Source of the DNA: Trichocoleus sp. FACHB-46
Lineage (GTDB): Bacteria > Cyanobacteriota > Cyanobacteriia > FACHB-46
Direction: 5' to 3'
Assembly: GCF_014695385.1 (NCBI RefSeq)
Contig: NZ_JACJOD010000025.1
Location: 1 to 64,000 of the forward strand
Length of the DNA: 64,000 nucleotides
The translations under genes and the position numbers were made by a program. Shown here piece by piece: positions 29,014-38,900 of this stretch. Every line of letters begins with the position of its first letter. The first letter of the stretch is position 1. A model generated the notes under the pieces. That model saw only the letters and a program-made list of their open reading frames with translations. It was not told the origin of the DNA and did no database searches.

Positions 29014-29043
29014 CTTAACGCATTGTTAATACCTTCTTTCCCT
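29014..29043 (+). promoter_or_regulatory. PHO-box-like repeat before the metallophosphatase gene
   Basis: Three 8-mers recur with an exact 11-base period: CTTAACGC (29014), GTTAATAC (29025) and CTTTCCCT (29036). Cyanobacterial PHO boxes are 8-mers of the type PyTTAAPyPy(T/A) separated by 3 bases. The third unit is weak. The site starts three bases after the agrE stop and lies 94 bases before the next ATG. Confidence 0.5.
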
Positions 29044-29136
29044 CTCGTTGAAGAAAACACTCTAAGGTAGTACCTCAGGCTGGCTTTTGTGGAGCTATCT
29101 ACTTTTAGGGTCATCTCTTGGTGGGAGGGAAGGAAC

Positions 29137-30135
29137 ATGCGTCGAAGCCGTCAGTTCATTTGGGTTGCCTTGTTGTCAATGCTGCTTGTAGGACTGGTCT
29201 CTTGGTTAGAAGCCCAGCCTTTTGGCAACGAAAGTGTAGCGGCTACGAAGTTTGACTTTGGCTTGATCGGCGACTTACCCTACAACCCTGAGCAGGAAGG
29301 CAAGTTTCAAAACCTGATTCAGGACATGAACAAGACACGGCTCGCCTTCATTGTTCACGATGGTGACTTTAAGAGTGGCTCGACTCTATGCACTGATGAA
29401 ACGTTCTATCAGCGCTACAACTTGTTCAATACCTTTGTGCATCCGTTCATTTTTGTGCCGGGAGACAATGAGTGGACAGACTGCCACCGCGCGAACAATG
29501 GCGGCTACGACCCCTTAGAACGGTTGGCTAAACTGCGGGAAATCTTCTTTCAAGGCAATCAGAGCCAAGGTAAACGCACGATCGCCCTGACTCGCCAAAG
29601 TAACGATCCGCAGTACAGCAAATTTCGCGAGAATGTCCGCTGGATATCCAACAACATCGTGTTTGTGGGGCTGAATATTCCGGGGAGCAACAATAACTTC
29701 GGTCGCACTCCAGAAGCTGACGCTGAATACCAAGAGCGCAATGCGGCAAATTTAGCTTGGTTAAGAGAAGGATTCGCGATCGCCCAGCGCAATGGCAGCA
29801 AAGGCATCATGCTGGTTATTCAAGCCAATCCTGGGTTCGAGTTAGCTCCTACCGATCCCAACCGTACCGGGTACAACGATTTTCTCGCGGCTTTAGAAGC
29901 TGAAACTGTCGCCTTCAAAAAGCCTGTGGTTTTGGTACATGGAGATAGTCACTATTTCCGCATTGACAAGCCTTTAGTTGGTTCGCGCAGCCAAAGCCGC
30001 ATTGAGAACTTTACTCGGGTTGAAACCTTTGGCTCACCAGATGTCCACTGGCTGAGGGCAACTGTTGACTTCAAAGACCCCAATCTCTTCAGCTTTCAGC
30101 AAGAAATTGTTGAGCAGAACTTAGTCGCTCACTAA
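29137..30135 (+). CDS. Secreted calcineurin-like metallophosphatase
   Basis: The ATG at 29137, preceded by GGAGGGAAGG, gives 332 residues with an N-terminal export segment (FIWVALLSMLLVGLVSW). An in-frame start at 29089 would bury that signal. The metallophosphatase motifs are in order: FGLIGDLPYN, IVHDGDFKSG, VPGDNEW and later VLVHGDSHYFRID. They supply the Asp, His and Asn ligands of a dinuclear metal site. It probably acts in the periplasm or outside the cell; the substrate is unknown. The upstream periodic 8-mers and the PhoX-like genes downstream suggest a role in phosphate scavenging. Confidence 0.88.
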   Translation: MRRSRQFIWVALLSMLLVGLVSWLEAQPFGNESVAATKFDFGLIGDLPYNPEQEGKFQNLIQDMNKTRLAFIVHDGDFKSGSTLCTDETFYQRYNLFNTFVHPFIFVPGDNEWTDCHRANNGGYDPLERLAKLREIFFQGNQSQGKRTIALTRQSNDPQYSKFRENVRWISNNIVFVGLNIPGSNNNFGRTPEADAEYQERNAANLAWLREGFAIAQRNGSKGIMLVIQANPGFELAPTDPNRTGYNDFLAALEAETVAFKKPVVLVHGDSHYFRIDKPLVGSRSQSRIENFTRVETFGSPDVHWLRATVDFKDPNLFSFQQEIVEQNLVAH

Positions 30136-30218
30136 GTAGCTCCGTAAAGCAACTTGACAGCAGCAATCTTGCCAAAAGGTGTTAAGCAATACAGCAAAAA
30201 AATTGAAATCTGCAATTG

Positions 30219-30248
30219 CTTAACCCAAGATTAATCTATCCTTTGCCA
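30219..30248 (+). promoter_or_regulatory. PHO-box-like repeat before the first PhoX-like gene
   Basis: CTTAACCC (30219), ATTAATCT (30230) and CTTTGCCA (30241) recur with an 11-base period; the first two fit the PyTTAAPyPy(T/A) pattern well. The first unit also forms part of a perfect 10-base inverted repeat, GTTAAGCAAT (30181-30190) with ATTGCTTAAC (30215-30224). The gene starts 56 bases downstream. Confidence 0.6.
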
Positions 30249-30304
30249 GTTGATGAGATTCGTTGCTTAAGCTAATGACGCATCCTGAGAACTGAGAGAA
30301 GGAC

Positions 30305-31642
30305 ATGGCTTTATCGCGACGTAAATTCTTTGCGCTGGCAGGTGCTAGTGCTGCTGGTACGGTAATGATGTCTCCTTTGCAGGCGCTCTATGCTCGCAAA
30401 GCGAACGGTCAATCTGTATTTGGCGATGGCTATGGCCCACTGATTCCCGACCCCAATGGTTTACTAGACTTACCTCGTGGCTTCCAGTACCGAGCTTTCT
30501 CCCGCACTGGCGACGTTATGAGCAATAACTCTTTAGTGCCCGGAGGACACGATGGCATGGGGTCTTTTGCAGGTCCCAGAGGTACTACCATCTTGGTACG
30601 GAACCACGAACTCAGCCCCACTTCTGCTACCAAAGTTTCTGACCTGAATGCACCTGTGTATGACCCCTTGTGCAAAGGTGGCACAACCACATTGATTATT
30701 GGCGAAGATCGCAAACTTATCCGTCACTATCCTTCCATTCAAGGCACCTTCCGCAACTGTGCTGGTGGTGTAACTCCTTGGGGTTCTTGGCTGACGTCGG
30801 AAGAAAACACTTCTACACCCGAAGAAAATCCTGGTTTAGTTTCTAAGCGGCATGGTTATAACTTTGAAGTACCCGCTAAAGCGACAGGCGCTGTTCCCCC
30901 AATTCCTTTAACTGCAATGGGCCGCTTCAACCATGAAGCTGTGGCGATCGATCCTGCAACAGGGATTGCTTATGAAACTGAAGATCGGGGTGATGGCCTG
31001 TTCTACCGATTTATCCCCAATCAACCTGGCGAATTACAGATGGGTGGTACTCTGCAAGCCCTAGCAATCAAGGGGAGACCTGGTGTCAATACTAGTAACA
31101 ACAGCGGTGTCACCATTCCAGTTGGTCAGACCCTGGAAGTAGAGTGGGTGACTATCGACAATCCTGACCCAGCCCGTGATAGTGCTCCTACAGGGACACG
31201 ATTCCAGGGGAGAGCGAAGGGAGCCGCTACCTTTACCCGTGGAGAAGGTATCTGGTTTGGCAATAATGAGTTGTACTTTACTTGTACCGATGGTGGCCCC
31301 TTCCGTTTAGGACAAGTTTGGCGCTATGTGCCTGGGCAGTCTGCTCAGGATGGCGGTACACTCACCCTGTTTGTTGAATCCACAGATAAAGCAGAACTAG
31401 AAAATCCTGACAACATTGTTGTCTCTCCGTTCGGCGATCTCTTTCTTTGTGAAGATGGGGATGACGAGCAATTCGTTGTGGGTGTCACTCCTCAAGGGGA
31501 ACTGTATCACTTTGCTCGTAATGCCATTAATGACAGAGAGCTTGCAGGTGCGTGCTTCTCTCCTGATGGTCAAACCATGTTCGTGAACATTCAAACTCCT
31601 GGCATCACTTTTGCCATTTGGGGACCTTGGAGCCGAGCTTAA
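30305..31642 (+). CDS. PhoX-like (DUF839) protein with Tat signal, first copy
   Basis: The 445-residue protein starts with a twin-arginine export signal (MALSRRKFFALAGASAAG), so it should be exported folded. The rest belongs to the DUF839/PhoX beta-propeller family, whose characterised members are calcium/iron-dependent alkaline phosphatases. Family landmarks include VPGGHDGMGSF, ILVRNHELSPT, GRFNHEAVAIDP, YETEDRGDGLFYRFIP, DNIVVSPFGDLFLCEDGD and the C-terminus QTPGITFAIWGPW. It is shorter than characterised PhoX enzymes, so activity is inferred. A paralogue lies 960 bases downstream. Between them sits one small gene on the opposite strand. Confidence 0.9.
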   Translation: MALSRRKFFALAGASAAGTVMMSPLQALYARKANGQSVFGDGYGPLIPDPNGLLDLPRGFQYRAFSRTGDVMSNNSLVPGGHDGMGSFAGPRGTTILVRNHELSPTSATKVSDLNAPVYDPLCKGGTTTLIIGEDRKLIRHYPSIQGTFRNCAGGVTPWGSWLTSEENTSTPEENPGLVSKRHGYNFEVPAKATGAVPPIPLTAMGRFNHEAVAIDPATGIAYETEDRGDGLFYRFIPNQPGELQMGGTLQALAIKGRPGVNTSNNSGVTIPVGQTLEVEWVTIDNPDPARDSAPTGTRFQGRAKGAATFTRGEGIWFGNNELYFTCTDGGPFRLGQVWRYVPGQSAQDGGTLTLFVESTDKAELENPDNIVVSPFGDLFLCEDGDDEQFVVGVTPQGELYHFARNAINDRELAGACFSPDGQTMFVNIQTPGITFAIWGPWSRA

Positions 31643-31859
31643 TTTAAGTTTGTTAGTTGCTCTCTCTTAATGTTTTAGAATTGGCATTTTTAGAGAGCGA
31701 TCGCGTTTATCCTTCTCACCTGCGTTAATGTTTGGGCGAATCGTTGCCACTTGGAAACAGTAAAGGTTTTCAGGTGGCAATTTTTTAGCTAATTTTTAGA
31801 TAAATTGGTTGAACAAAAGAGCTTTTTAGGGCCGCCAAATGACTCCTCAAGTATTGCTG

Positions 31860-32321
31860 CTAATCGGCAAGGTCACGACAGTAATACTCAGTCGATAAAT
31901 TCACTAGAATATCTCTGTCAACTGAAGTTTTATTTTTCCAAAAAGTGCTTTCGGTACCTGTCCTTAACGCATTGCATACGTCTGATGCGGCTTGAAGAAT
32001 TTGGCGAGGATTGTTTTGAGCTACTTGCCTTAACTGTGGGTTAAGTGTGGGAGAACTTGCTAAAAGACCTAAATACTCTTCAAGAAATTGCTGATCTCTA
32101 GTTTGAACTATTTCAACCGCTTTTTCTCCACAGAGGCGATCGAGATTGAGGGTTGAACCACTAGTCGTTCTCATATAACACACTGACGCATCAGTGCTTG
32201 GGACAGTAGAGTAGTCAAACTGCTGAGAGGCAAGAACGGAGTGATTATGGCTTCCTACTAAATTTATTAATAGAGTATTTACTAATAGGCTAGAGGTTGT
32301 CAGAAGTCTCAGGTTTTTCAT
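31860..32321 (-). CDS. Small exported protein between the PhoX-like genes
   Basis: I do not recognise the family. The 153-residue product has a signal peptide (MKNLRLLTTSSLLVNTLLINLVG) with likely cleavage near residue 32 (VLASQQ). The mature part has four cysteines (positions near 48, 64, 117 and 149 by reading), which may form disulfides, and helical stretches such as EIVQTRDQQFLEEYLGLL. It is antisense in orientation to both PhoX-like genes. An exported product in this place could work with the phosphatases, but only the location suggests it. Confidence 0.65.
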   Translation of the reverse strand: MKNLRLLTTSSLLVNTLLINLVGSHNHSVLASQQFDYSTVPSTDASVCYMRTTSGSTLNLDRLCGEKAVEIVQTRDQQFLEEYLGLLASSPTLNPQLRQVAQNNPRQILQAASDVCNALRTGTESTFWKNKTSVDRDILVNLSTEYYCRDLAD

Positions 32322-32513
32322 TGGAGTATTTCATATTGAACCTTCATAAGTACAGCAAATACAAGTATAAACGCAAGATACCTGTTGCAAATAAGTTTCA
32401 TTTTTAATTTAACCTTTGAGATTTTAACTTAATCTTTGTAATTGTTAATAATAAGTTGGTGATTAGAAATTCATATATTTTCTAACTTAAGTTTTTGCTT
32501 TTTATAAGCTTCT

Positions 32514-32532
32514 CTTAGCCTCTACTTAAACT
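32514..32532 (+). promoter_or_regulatory. PHO-box-like pair before the second PhoX-like gene
   Basis: CTTAGCCT (32514-32521) and CTTAAACT (32525-32532) are two 8-mers with the 3-base spacer and 11-base period expected of a PHO box, each with one departure from PyTTAAPyPy(T/A). They lie 75-93 bases before the GTG start. Confidence 0.4.
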
Positions 32533-32606
32533 AAGAATTCTTATCTTTCCTAGATAATCAAACTGCCTATTGGTAACAACCTTTTCAGAATTTCAAAGAG
32601 GCTGTA

Positions 32607-33866
32607 GTGAATCTATCAAGACGTAAATTTTTTGCCCTGGCAGGGACATCGGCTGCGGGTGCTGTATTGTTATCCCCTTTGGAAGCTTTTTATGCTAAAC
32701 CCTCGATCGCTGCTGGGCCTTACGGTAATTTAGTCGCTGATCCAAATGGAGTCTTAGATTTACCAGCTGGGTTTACCTATCGCAGGCTGTCTGAAACGGG
32801 GCAAACCATGACCGATGGTTACAGAGTGCCTGGTGGTCATGATGGTATGGGTGCCTTTGCAGATGCCAGCGGCAATACGGTTCTCATCCGGAACCATGAA
32901 CTCGCTCCTACCTCTAGTAATGGCTTGAGCGCTCCCAGCACCAGGAAGTACAACACCAACGCTAGGGGCGGCTGCACTAAGTTGGTGGTTAGTCCCACTC
33001 GGACTCTGGTATCGCATCGAGGTGTGTTGGCAGGAACGATTCGTAACTGTGCTGGTGGTCCGACCCCTTCAGGCTCTTGGCTAACCTGCGAGGAAACCTT
33101 TGAAACCAACAATACCAAGAGGCACGGCTACGTATTTGAGGTTCCCAGCAGCGCAACGGGGTTTGTGACACCTGTGCCGCTAACCGCGATGGGACGTTTT
33201 AATCATGAGGCTGCTGCTGTAGACCCCAACACAGGGTATGTCTACATGACGGAAGACCGAGGAGATGGGCTTTTCTATCGCTTCATTCCCAACCAAAGAA
33301 CCAACTTGAGTGCTGGCGGCACTTTATCTGCTTTAAGGATCACGGGTTCCTCCGGAATCAATACCGCCACGGGTTTCCCCAAAAATACTGCTAGAACAGT
33401 GGACTGGGTGACGATCGCGAATCCCGACCCTTCAACGGATACCGTTAGAACAGAGGGATTTAACAAGGGAGCAGCGAGATTCTCTGGTGGAGAGGGGATC
33501 TTTTACGGCGGTGGTTATGTTTACTTCACCTGCAAGAGCGGCGGTAGTTCTGGAGATGGGCAGATCTGGCGCTATTCACCTGCTAACAATACTGTCGAGC
33601 TTTATATTGAACCTAACAACTCCGGTGTCTTAGACAATCCTGACAATATTGTTGTTGTGCCAAACCGAGATATCTTCCTCTGCGAAGACGGCGATGGAAC
33701 AGACTTTATCCTAGGTGTCACCCCCAGTGGCAGTCTTTATAAGTTTGCTCGGAATGCCCTCAATACATCAGAGCTGGCTGGAGTTTGCTTCTCTCCCGAT
33801 GGTCAAACGATGTTCGTGAACATGCAAACTCCTGGCATTACCTTTGCAATTTGGGGTCCCTGGTAA
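32607..33866 (+). CDS. PhoX-like (DUF839) protein with Tat signal, second copy
   Basis: This 419-residue paralogue shares the Tat signal (SRRKFFALAGTSAAG) and the family landmarks of the first copy (VPGGHDGMGAF, MGRFNHEAAAVDP, MTEDRGDGLFYRFIP, DNIVVVPNRDIFLCEDGDG, QTPGITFAIWGPW). It starts at a GTG preceded by AAAGAGG. The two copies diverge most in the region around residues 240-300. An exported phosphatase role is inferred from the family. It ends 83 bases before the convergent amidase gene, with a HIP1-based inverted repeat between them. Confidence 0.9.
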   Translation: MNLSRRKFFALAGTSAAGAVLLSPLEAFYAKPSIAAGPYGNLVADPNGVLDLPAGFTYRRLSETGQTMTDGYRVPGGHDGMGAFADASGNTVLIRNHELAPTSSNGLSAPSTRKYNTNARGGCTKLVVSPTRTLVSHRGVLAGTIRNCAGGPTPSGSWLTCEETFETNNTKRHGYVFEVPSSATGFVTPVPLTAMGRFNHEAAAVDPNTGYVYMTEDRGDGLFYRFIPNQRTNLSAGGTLSALRITGSSGINTATGFPKNTARTVDWVTIANPDPSTDTVRTEGFNKGAARFSGGEGIFYGGGYVYFTCKSGGSSGDGQIWRYSPANNTVELYIEPNNSGVLDNPDNIVVVPNRDIFLCEDGDGTDFILGVTPSGSLYKFARNALNTSELAGVCFSPDGQTMFVNMQTPGITFAIWGPW

Positions 33867-33898
33867 GCAACTAATGCTGCGATGATTGAGTGACCTCG

Positions 33899-33941
33899 TT
33901 CAGCGATCGCCACCCTTTATAGTCAAAGAGCGATCGCTGAA
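33899..33941. terminator. Bidirectional HIP1-containing hairpin
   Basis: TTCAGCGATCGC (33899-33910) and GCGATCGCTGAA (33930-33941) form a perfect 12-base stem with a 19-base loop between convergent genes. No T-run follows on the plus strand, so terminator function is a position-based inference. Confidence 0.55.
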
Positions 33942-33948
33942 TTCCAAA

Positions 33949-35724
33949 TTATTTGCTCGACTGCACCCACTCGGTAATCCCAGCCGCAATCGCCTCAGCT
34001 AATTTCTGCTGCGCCTTGGGATCGACAATCCACTCGAATTCTTCTGGGTTAATCATGAAGCCCAATTCGAGCAAGACCGCAGGAGCGACGGTCGGACGAG
34101 TTAAAGCTAAGTTATTCCAATAGACTCCATAGGAAGGGCGATCGAGCTTTTCTACGAGATAGTCATGCAGAAACACAGCGAGACTGTTGGCTTGGGGATT
34201 GTACCAAAACGTGGAAACACCTTTGGTTTTGATCGCGTCACCGTTGTCTGGGAGGGCGTTGTAGTGCAGGCTAAGGGCGATCGCGGGTTCTAGTTTGTTA
34301 ATTTGGTTTACCCGATCTTGGGGATATAGGTCTTCATCGCCTTCGCGGGTCATATAGACGGTGGCACCTCGCTTGAGCAACTGCTCTCGTACCAGTTTAG
34401 AAATAACCAGCGTCACATCTTTTTCGGGATATCCGGTGGGGCCTTTCGATCCTAAATCGTTGGGGCTGCCATGGCCTGGGTCGAGCAGGATGGTGATGCC
34501 CTGTAGAGATCGGTTTTTAGATTTCTGAGATGTTTGGGGAGGATGGCGCAAGGACAAGACCAAGCTGGTGCCTTCGTACCGCAGTTTATAACCCCACTGT
34601 TGATCTGACTTCAGTTGCAAGGTGTACTGTACCTGAGTTGGAGCAACTTGTTGCCAATCTAGTCGAGAAATTAGGCGATCGGGGTTGACATAGATAGTGT
34701 CCGTCTGGGCGGTGGTGTTGAAAAGATTGAGGGTAAAAGTGCGATCGCCCTGTTGCACGCTCACAGGCACAGGGGCTTGCAAGGGAAACACCACTTCTGT
34801 CCATCCAGGAACCTGACGAGAACTAATGCTGCGGATCAGCGATCGTAGTGGCACTGTGCTGGACGCCAGTCGCGTTTCCTTTTGGTTGATCCAAGCGCCA
34901 TAATCTAGGCGCAACCAATCTCCTTCTCTGCCTGTCACAGCGGCTCGCGTTCCTTTCGGCAAGGGAGTGAGACGAGAGTAGTCAGTAGTGGGGCCTGTGC
35001 GAGTGGTGCCTGCCTCGGCTGTCACCTCTGCCACTTCCAGTTGATTCGGGGCCAAAATAGTGACTTTGCCAGGAGCCGCTTGCGTCGTGCTCGCCCCTTT
35101 GGAACTGAGTTGAAATTGTGGTTGACCTAAATTTCCAGGGGTAGTTGCGGTGGTGCAGCCTTGATATTGCCCGATCGCGGAGCCAATGGTGGGTTGGTTT
35201 TGCTGAGTCAGCACCGCCGAGTTTTCTGGCAGATTCACCGCTTGGGTTTGACCCTGTAACGGAATCGTTTGGTTACCGAGCTTGACGCTGACCTGAGCTT
35301 GCGGTGGCGCGATCGCGCCAAAACAAATAGATTCTCCAGGCAAACGAGCGATATCAACAGCAGGAGTCAAAGAATCTTTGGCGAAATTTAACCCAGTGGG
35401 CACTTCTGGCTGAGCGGCTTGACGAGTCACCTTGAGCTGAATGGTTTGGTTTTGGTAGCGCAGGGTGAATAAATTCTCGCCAACTTGCAGCGGAAACGTA
35501 GGCGCAAAATGCCCTGCCGCACTGCGTTGAATTGGGCGATCGTTGACCAGCACTTCTCCAGAGGGGGGAGCGGTGCCAATTAAGAAAATGCGATCGCTAG
35601 TGGTCTCATGGTTATTCGGTGGGTAGGCCAGGTACAGCGGTTGTGCTGCTATTGTCACGGTTTGCCACAAGACGGCACTACAAGTTCCGACACCAATCGC
35701 TGTCCATCCCAAAATTCTGTTCAT
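33949..35724 (-). CDS. N-acetylmuramoyl-L-alanine amidase (Amidase_3)
   Basis: This envelope enzyme cleaves the bond between N-acetylmuramic acid and the peptide stem. The 591-residue protein begins with a signal peptide (MNRILGWTAIGVGTCSAVLW). Beta-rich regions follow: an Ig-like section near residues 30-110, an SH3-like stretch near 235-290, and a beta section about 290-395. The catalytic domain is C-terminal: ILLDPGHGSPNDLGSKGP, EKDVTL, SLHYNALP and LLELGFMINPEEF. They provide the zinc-binding His/Glu set and the final catalytic Glu of AmiC-type enzymes. Such amidases act in cell separation and septal-junction pore formation in filamentous cyanobacteria; the exact role here is unknown. Confidence 0.93.
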   Translation of the reverse strand: MNRILGWTAIGVGTCSAVLWQTVTIAAQPLYLAYPPNNHETTSDRIFLIGTAPPSGEVLVNDRPIQRSAAGHFAPTFPLQVGENLFTLRYQNQTIQLKVTRQAAQPEVPTGLNFAKDSLTPAVDIARLPGESICFGAIAPPQAQVSVKLGNQTIPLQGQTQAVNLPENSAVLTQQNQPTIGSAIGQYQGCTTATTPGNLGQPQFQLSSKGASTTQAAPGKVTILAPNQLEVAEVTAEAGTTRTGPTTDYSRLTPLPKGTRAAVTGREGDWLRLDYGAWINQKETRLASSTVPLRSLIRSISSRQVPGWTEVVFPLQAPVPVSVQQGDRTFTLNLFNTTAQTDTIYVNPDRLISRLDWQQVAPTQVQYTLQLKSDQQWGYKLRYEGTSLVLSLRHPPQTSQKSKNRSLQGITILLDPGHGSPNDLGSKGPTGYPEKDVTLVISKLVREQLLKRGATVYMTREGDEDLYPQDRVNQINKLEPAIALSLHYNALPDNGDAIKTKGVSTFWYNPQANSLAVFLHDYLVEKLDRPSYGVYWNNLALTRPTVAPAVLLELGFMINPEEFEWIVDPKAQQKLAEAIAAGITEWVQSSK

Positions 35725-35982
35725 ATCTTTTCTGTCCCTTGGCCTTGTTCATTGTGTCTCCCTAGGGTTTTGTGTTGCAAGTAAGAAGACTTCATCAAAA
35801 AAACAAAAAGATTGTTAAATCTAGCTGGTATGGTACTTTAACCAGCATTAATACTCTTGCAGAGTGATAAGGAATACTGTAAAGCAGTCTGCTTTGGTAA
35901 TAAATTTAACTTTAATTTCCGTAGTTTGAATACCGTAGATTTCCGCCCAAAACCGTCCATGTCCTTTGAGTAGAGGAATTCT

Positions 35983-38900
35983 ATGAGCCTAAACTTCGCT
36001 GAGCTGTTTGACGAAAGCTATTATCTGGCAACGAATCCTGATGTAGCTCTTGCGCTTGCTTCAGACGCATTCACCAGTGGTCTCGATCACTTCACTCGGT
36101 TCGGTCGTTTAGAGGGGCGAGACCCCAGTGCTTTTTTTGACACCAAGTACTACCTCAGTACCAACCCGGATATTGGTGTAGCGATCGCTGCTGGAACTAT
36201 CCCTAGTGCCATTGATCATTTCGTGCAGTTTGGGCAGACAGAGGGACGTGAGCCAATTTTTCTGTTTGATAGCAACTACTATTTGGCAAAAAACCCTGAT
36301 GTGGCTCAGGCTGTGGCAGCGGGCATCTTTAGCAGCGCCTATGACCACTTTTTGGAGTTCGGGCAACGAGAAAGTCGGAGCTTCGGCCCGTTTTTCGATA
36401 CCAACTATTACCTCAGCACCAATCCTGACGTAGCTCAGGCTGTGGCAGCAGGAACGATTAGAAGTGCAGTGAGCCACTTTCTGCAATTTGGCCAAGTGGA
36501 GAGGCGTGACCCCACTCCCTTATTTGATAGCGACTACTATTTAGCCCAGAACCTCGATGTAGCTCAGGCAGTAGCAGCAGGCGCTTTCAACAGTGGTTAT
36601 GAGCACTTTGCTTTGTTTGGACAAGGGGAAAATCGCAGTCCGAGCCCGGCTTTTGACGGGAGGGCTTACTTGGCGCGTTATACCGATGTTGCCCAAGCGG
36701 TGGCAGCAGGAATCTTCAAAAGCGCTTTCGAGCATTTTGCCTTGTTTGGCCAAGCGGAAAACCGTCTGGGAGTCAATGCTGCTCCTGTGGTCGGCAATCA
36801 AGCAATCACGACCAACGAAGATGTGGCGATTACCGTCAATGGCTTGCTGAATACTAGTGATAGCAATGGTGATGCGATCGCGATCGCCAGTGTCGGTCCA
36901 GCCGCAAATGGCACTGTGACCATCAATCAGGACGGCACCCTCAGCTACACACCCAACCTCAACTTCAACGGTAGTGATACCTTCACTTATACAGTGGCTG
37001 ATGCCTTTGGTGGGACCGCGATCGCCACGGTAAGTGTCTTAGTGAATCCATTGCCGGATGTTCCGATCGCGACTAACGACACGGTCTCCACCAGCGAAGA
37101 TACCCGACTGACGATTAGCAGCAATCTTCTCTTTACTAATGACATTGAGCCTGACGGCCAAACCTTACTCATTACTGGCTTTACCCAACCTGCGAATGGC
37201 TCGGTAGTAGGGAATGGTGACGGTACTTACGTCTACACGCCCAACGCCAACTTCAATGGCACAGAGAGCTTTACCTACACTGTGACTGATGGCCTCGACG
37301 GTTCTGCTACGGCAACGGTGACGATCTCGGTTGGAGCTGTTAATGACACCCCAACCCCTGGATCTGACAGCTTGACCACAAATGAAGATACATCCCTCAG
37401 CTTTACCCAAGCGAACTTACTCACGAACGATTCGGACGTTGAAGATGGACTGCTGACAGTTACAAGCTTTACTCAACCTACAAGTGGCAGTTTAGCCAGA
37501 GATAACAACGGCAACTACCTCTACACCCCTGCCCCCAACTTCAACGGCAGCGCCAGCTTTACTTACACCGTTACAGATAGCAATGGTAGTTCGGCGATCG
37601 CTACAGCCAACCTAGTGATGAACTCGGTCAATGACTTGCCCCTTGTCGGCAGCAATACCGCGACCACAGTTGAAGACACGGCTTTAACTTTAAACGCAAC
37701 AGACTTACTCGCCAATGACTCCGATACAGAGATTGGAGAGTTGCTCATTACTAGCTTTACCCAACCTGGGAACGGCAGTTTAGTGGGTAACAATAACGGC
37801 ACTTATCTGTATACACCCAACTCCAACTTCAACGGCAGCGATAGCTTTACTTACACCGTTACCGACAGCAATGGTGGCACCGCTAGTAGTACGGTGACTC
37901 TCAGTGTGACTTCAGTTAACGATTTGCCGATCGCGACTGGAGACAGCTTTAGTTTGGATGAAGATGGCACGCTGACCATTACTGCCAACAATCTGCTGCT
38001 CAACGATCGAGATGCAGATGGCACCCCGCTGCTGATCACCAATTTCACCGCTGCTTCCAAGGGGCAATTAGTCGATCGAGGCGGCAATACCTACCTTTAC
38101 ACCCCAGAGCCTGGGTTTAGTGGCAGCGATAGCTTTACTTACACCATTACAGATGGCACCAGCAATAATGCAACGGCAGTAGCTGTGGTCACGCTCACCG
38201 TTAATGCGGTCAACGACATCCCCATTGTTGGCAATGATGCGTTTACCACCAATGAAGATACAGTGCTCACGCTCAATGCCACCAACTTATTGACGAACGA
38301 TTCTGATGTGGAAGGAGAACCACTAGCGATCGTTAGCTTCTCGCAACCGACGAATGGCAGTGTTATGGGTTTTGGCAATGGCACATATCTCTACATGCCC
38401 AAGGCAGACTTTAGTGGCAGCGATAGCTTTACGTACACTGTCCGAGATGGTGTAGGTGCGACAGCAGTAGCCAACGTTAATCTCACGGTGGTTAAGGACA
38501 CGAATGTTCCGCCCATCGCCCTAGATGACTTTGTGACAACCAATGAAGACACGGCGATCGCCAGCTTCAACGCCTTTGCGAACGATACTGATGTCGAAAA
38601 TACTCCGCTTACCCTCGTCTCGTTTACCACGCCTGATCAAGGCACTGTCACCTTTAGCGAGGAAGGGGTCTTTACCTACCAGCCTAATTTTGGCTTCAAC
38701 GGTAGCGATAGCTTCAGCTACACCGTCAAGGATGGCAACAACGCTACGGCCTCTGCCACCGTTCGCATCGGGGTTAATGCAGTCAATGATGCGCCTGTGC
38801 TCAATCCTGAGGCTGCACCTCTATTAACGGCGATCGCCCCTACTGCCACCGACAGTCCCGGTAATATGGTGTTTGAGTTATTGGGTACCCAAGTCACGGA

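Noticed and set aside
31643-31720. GCTCTCT/AGAGAGC inverted repeat after the first PhoX-like gene
   Set aside because: The loop is about 30 bases and the stem only seven, too weak to call a terminator.
32410-32440. TTTAACCT and CTTAATCT upstream of the second PhoX-like gene as a PHO box
   Set aside because: The units resemble the consensus, but their spacing does not fit the 11-base period; the pair at 32514-32532 fits better.
36007-38790. Regular repeats that might suggest a CRISPR-like array
   Set aside because: The period is 126-288 bases, the units are coding, and there are no unique spacers.
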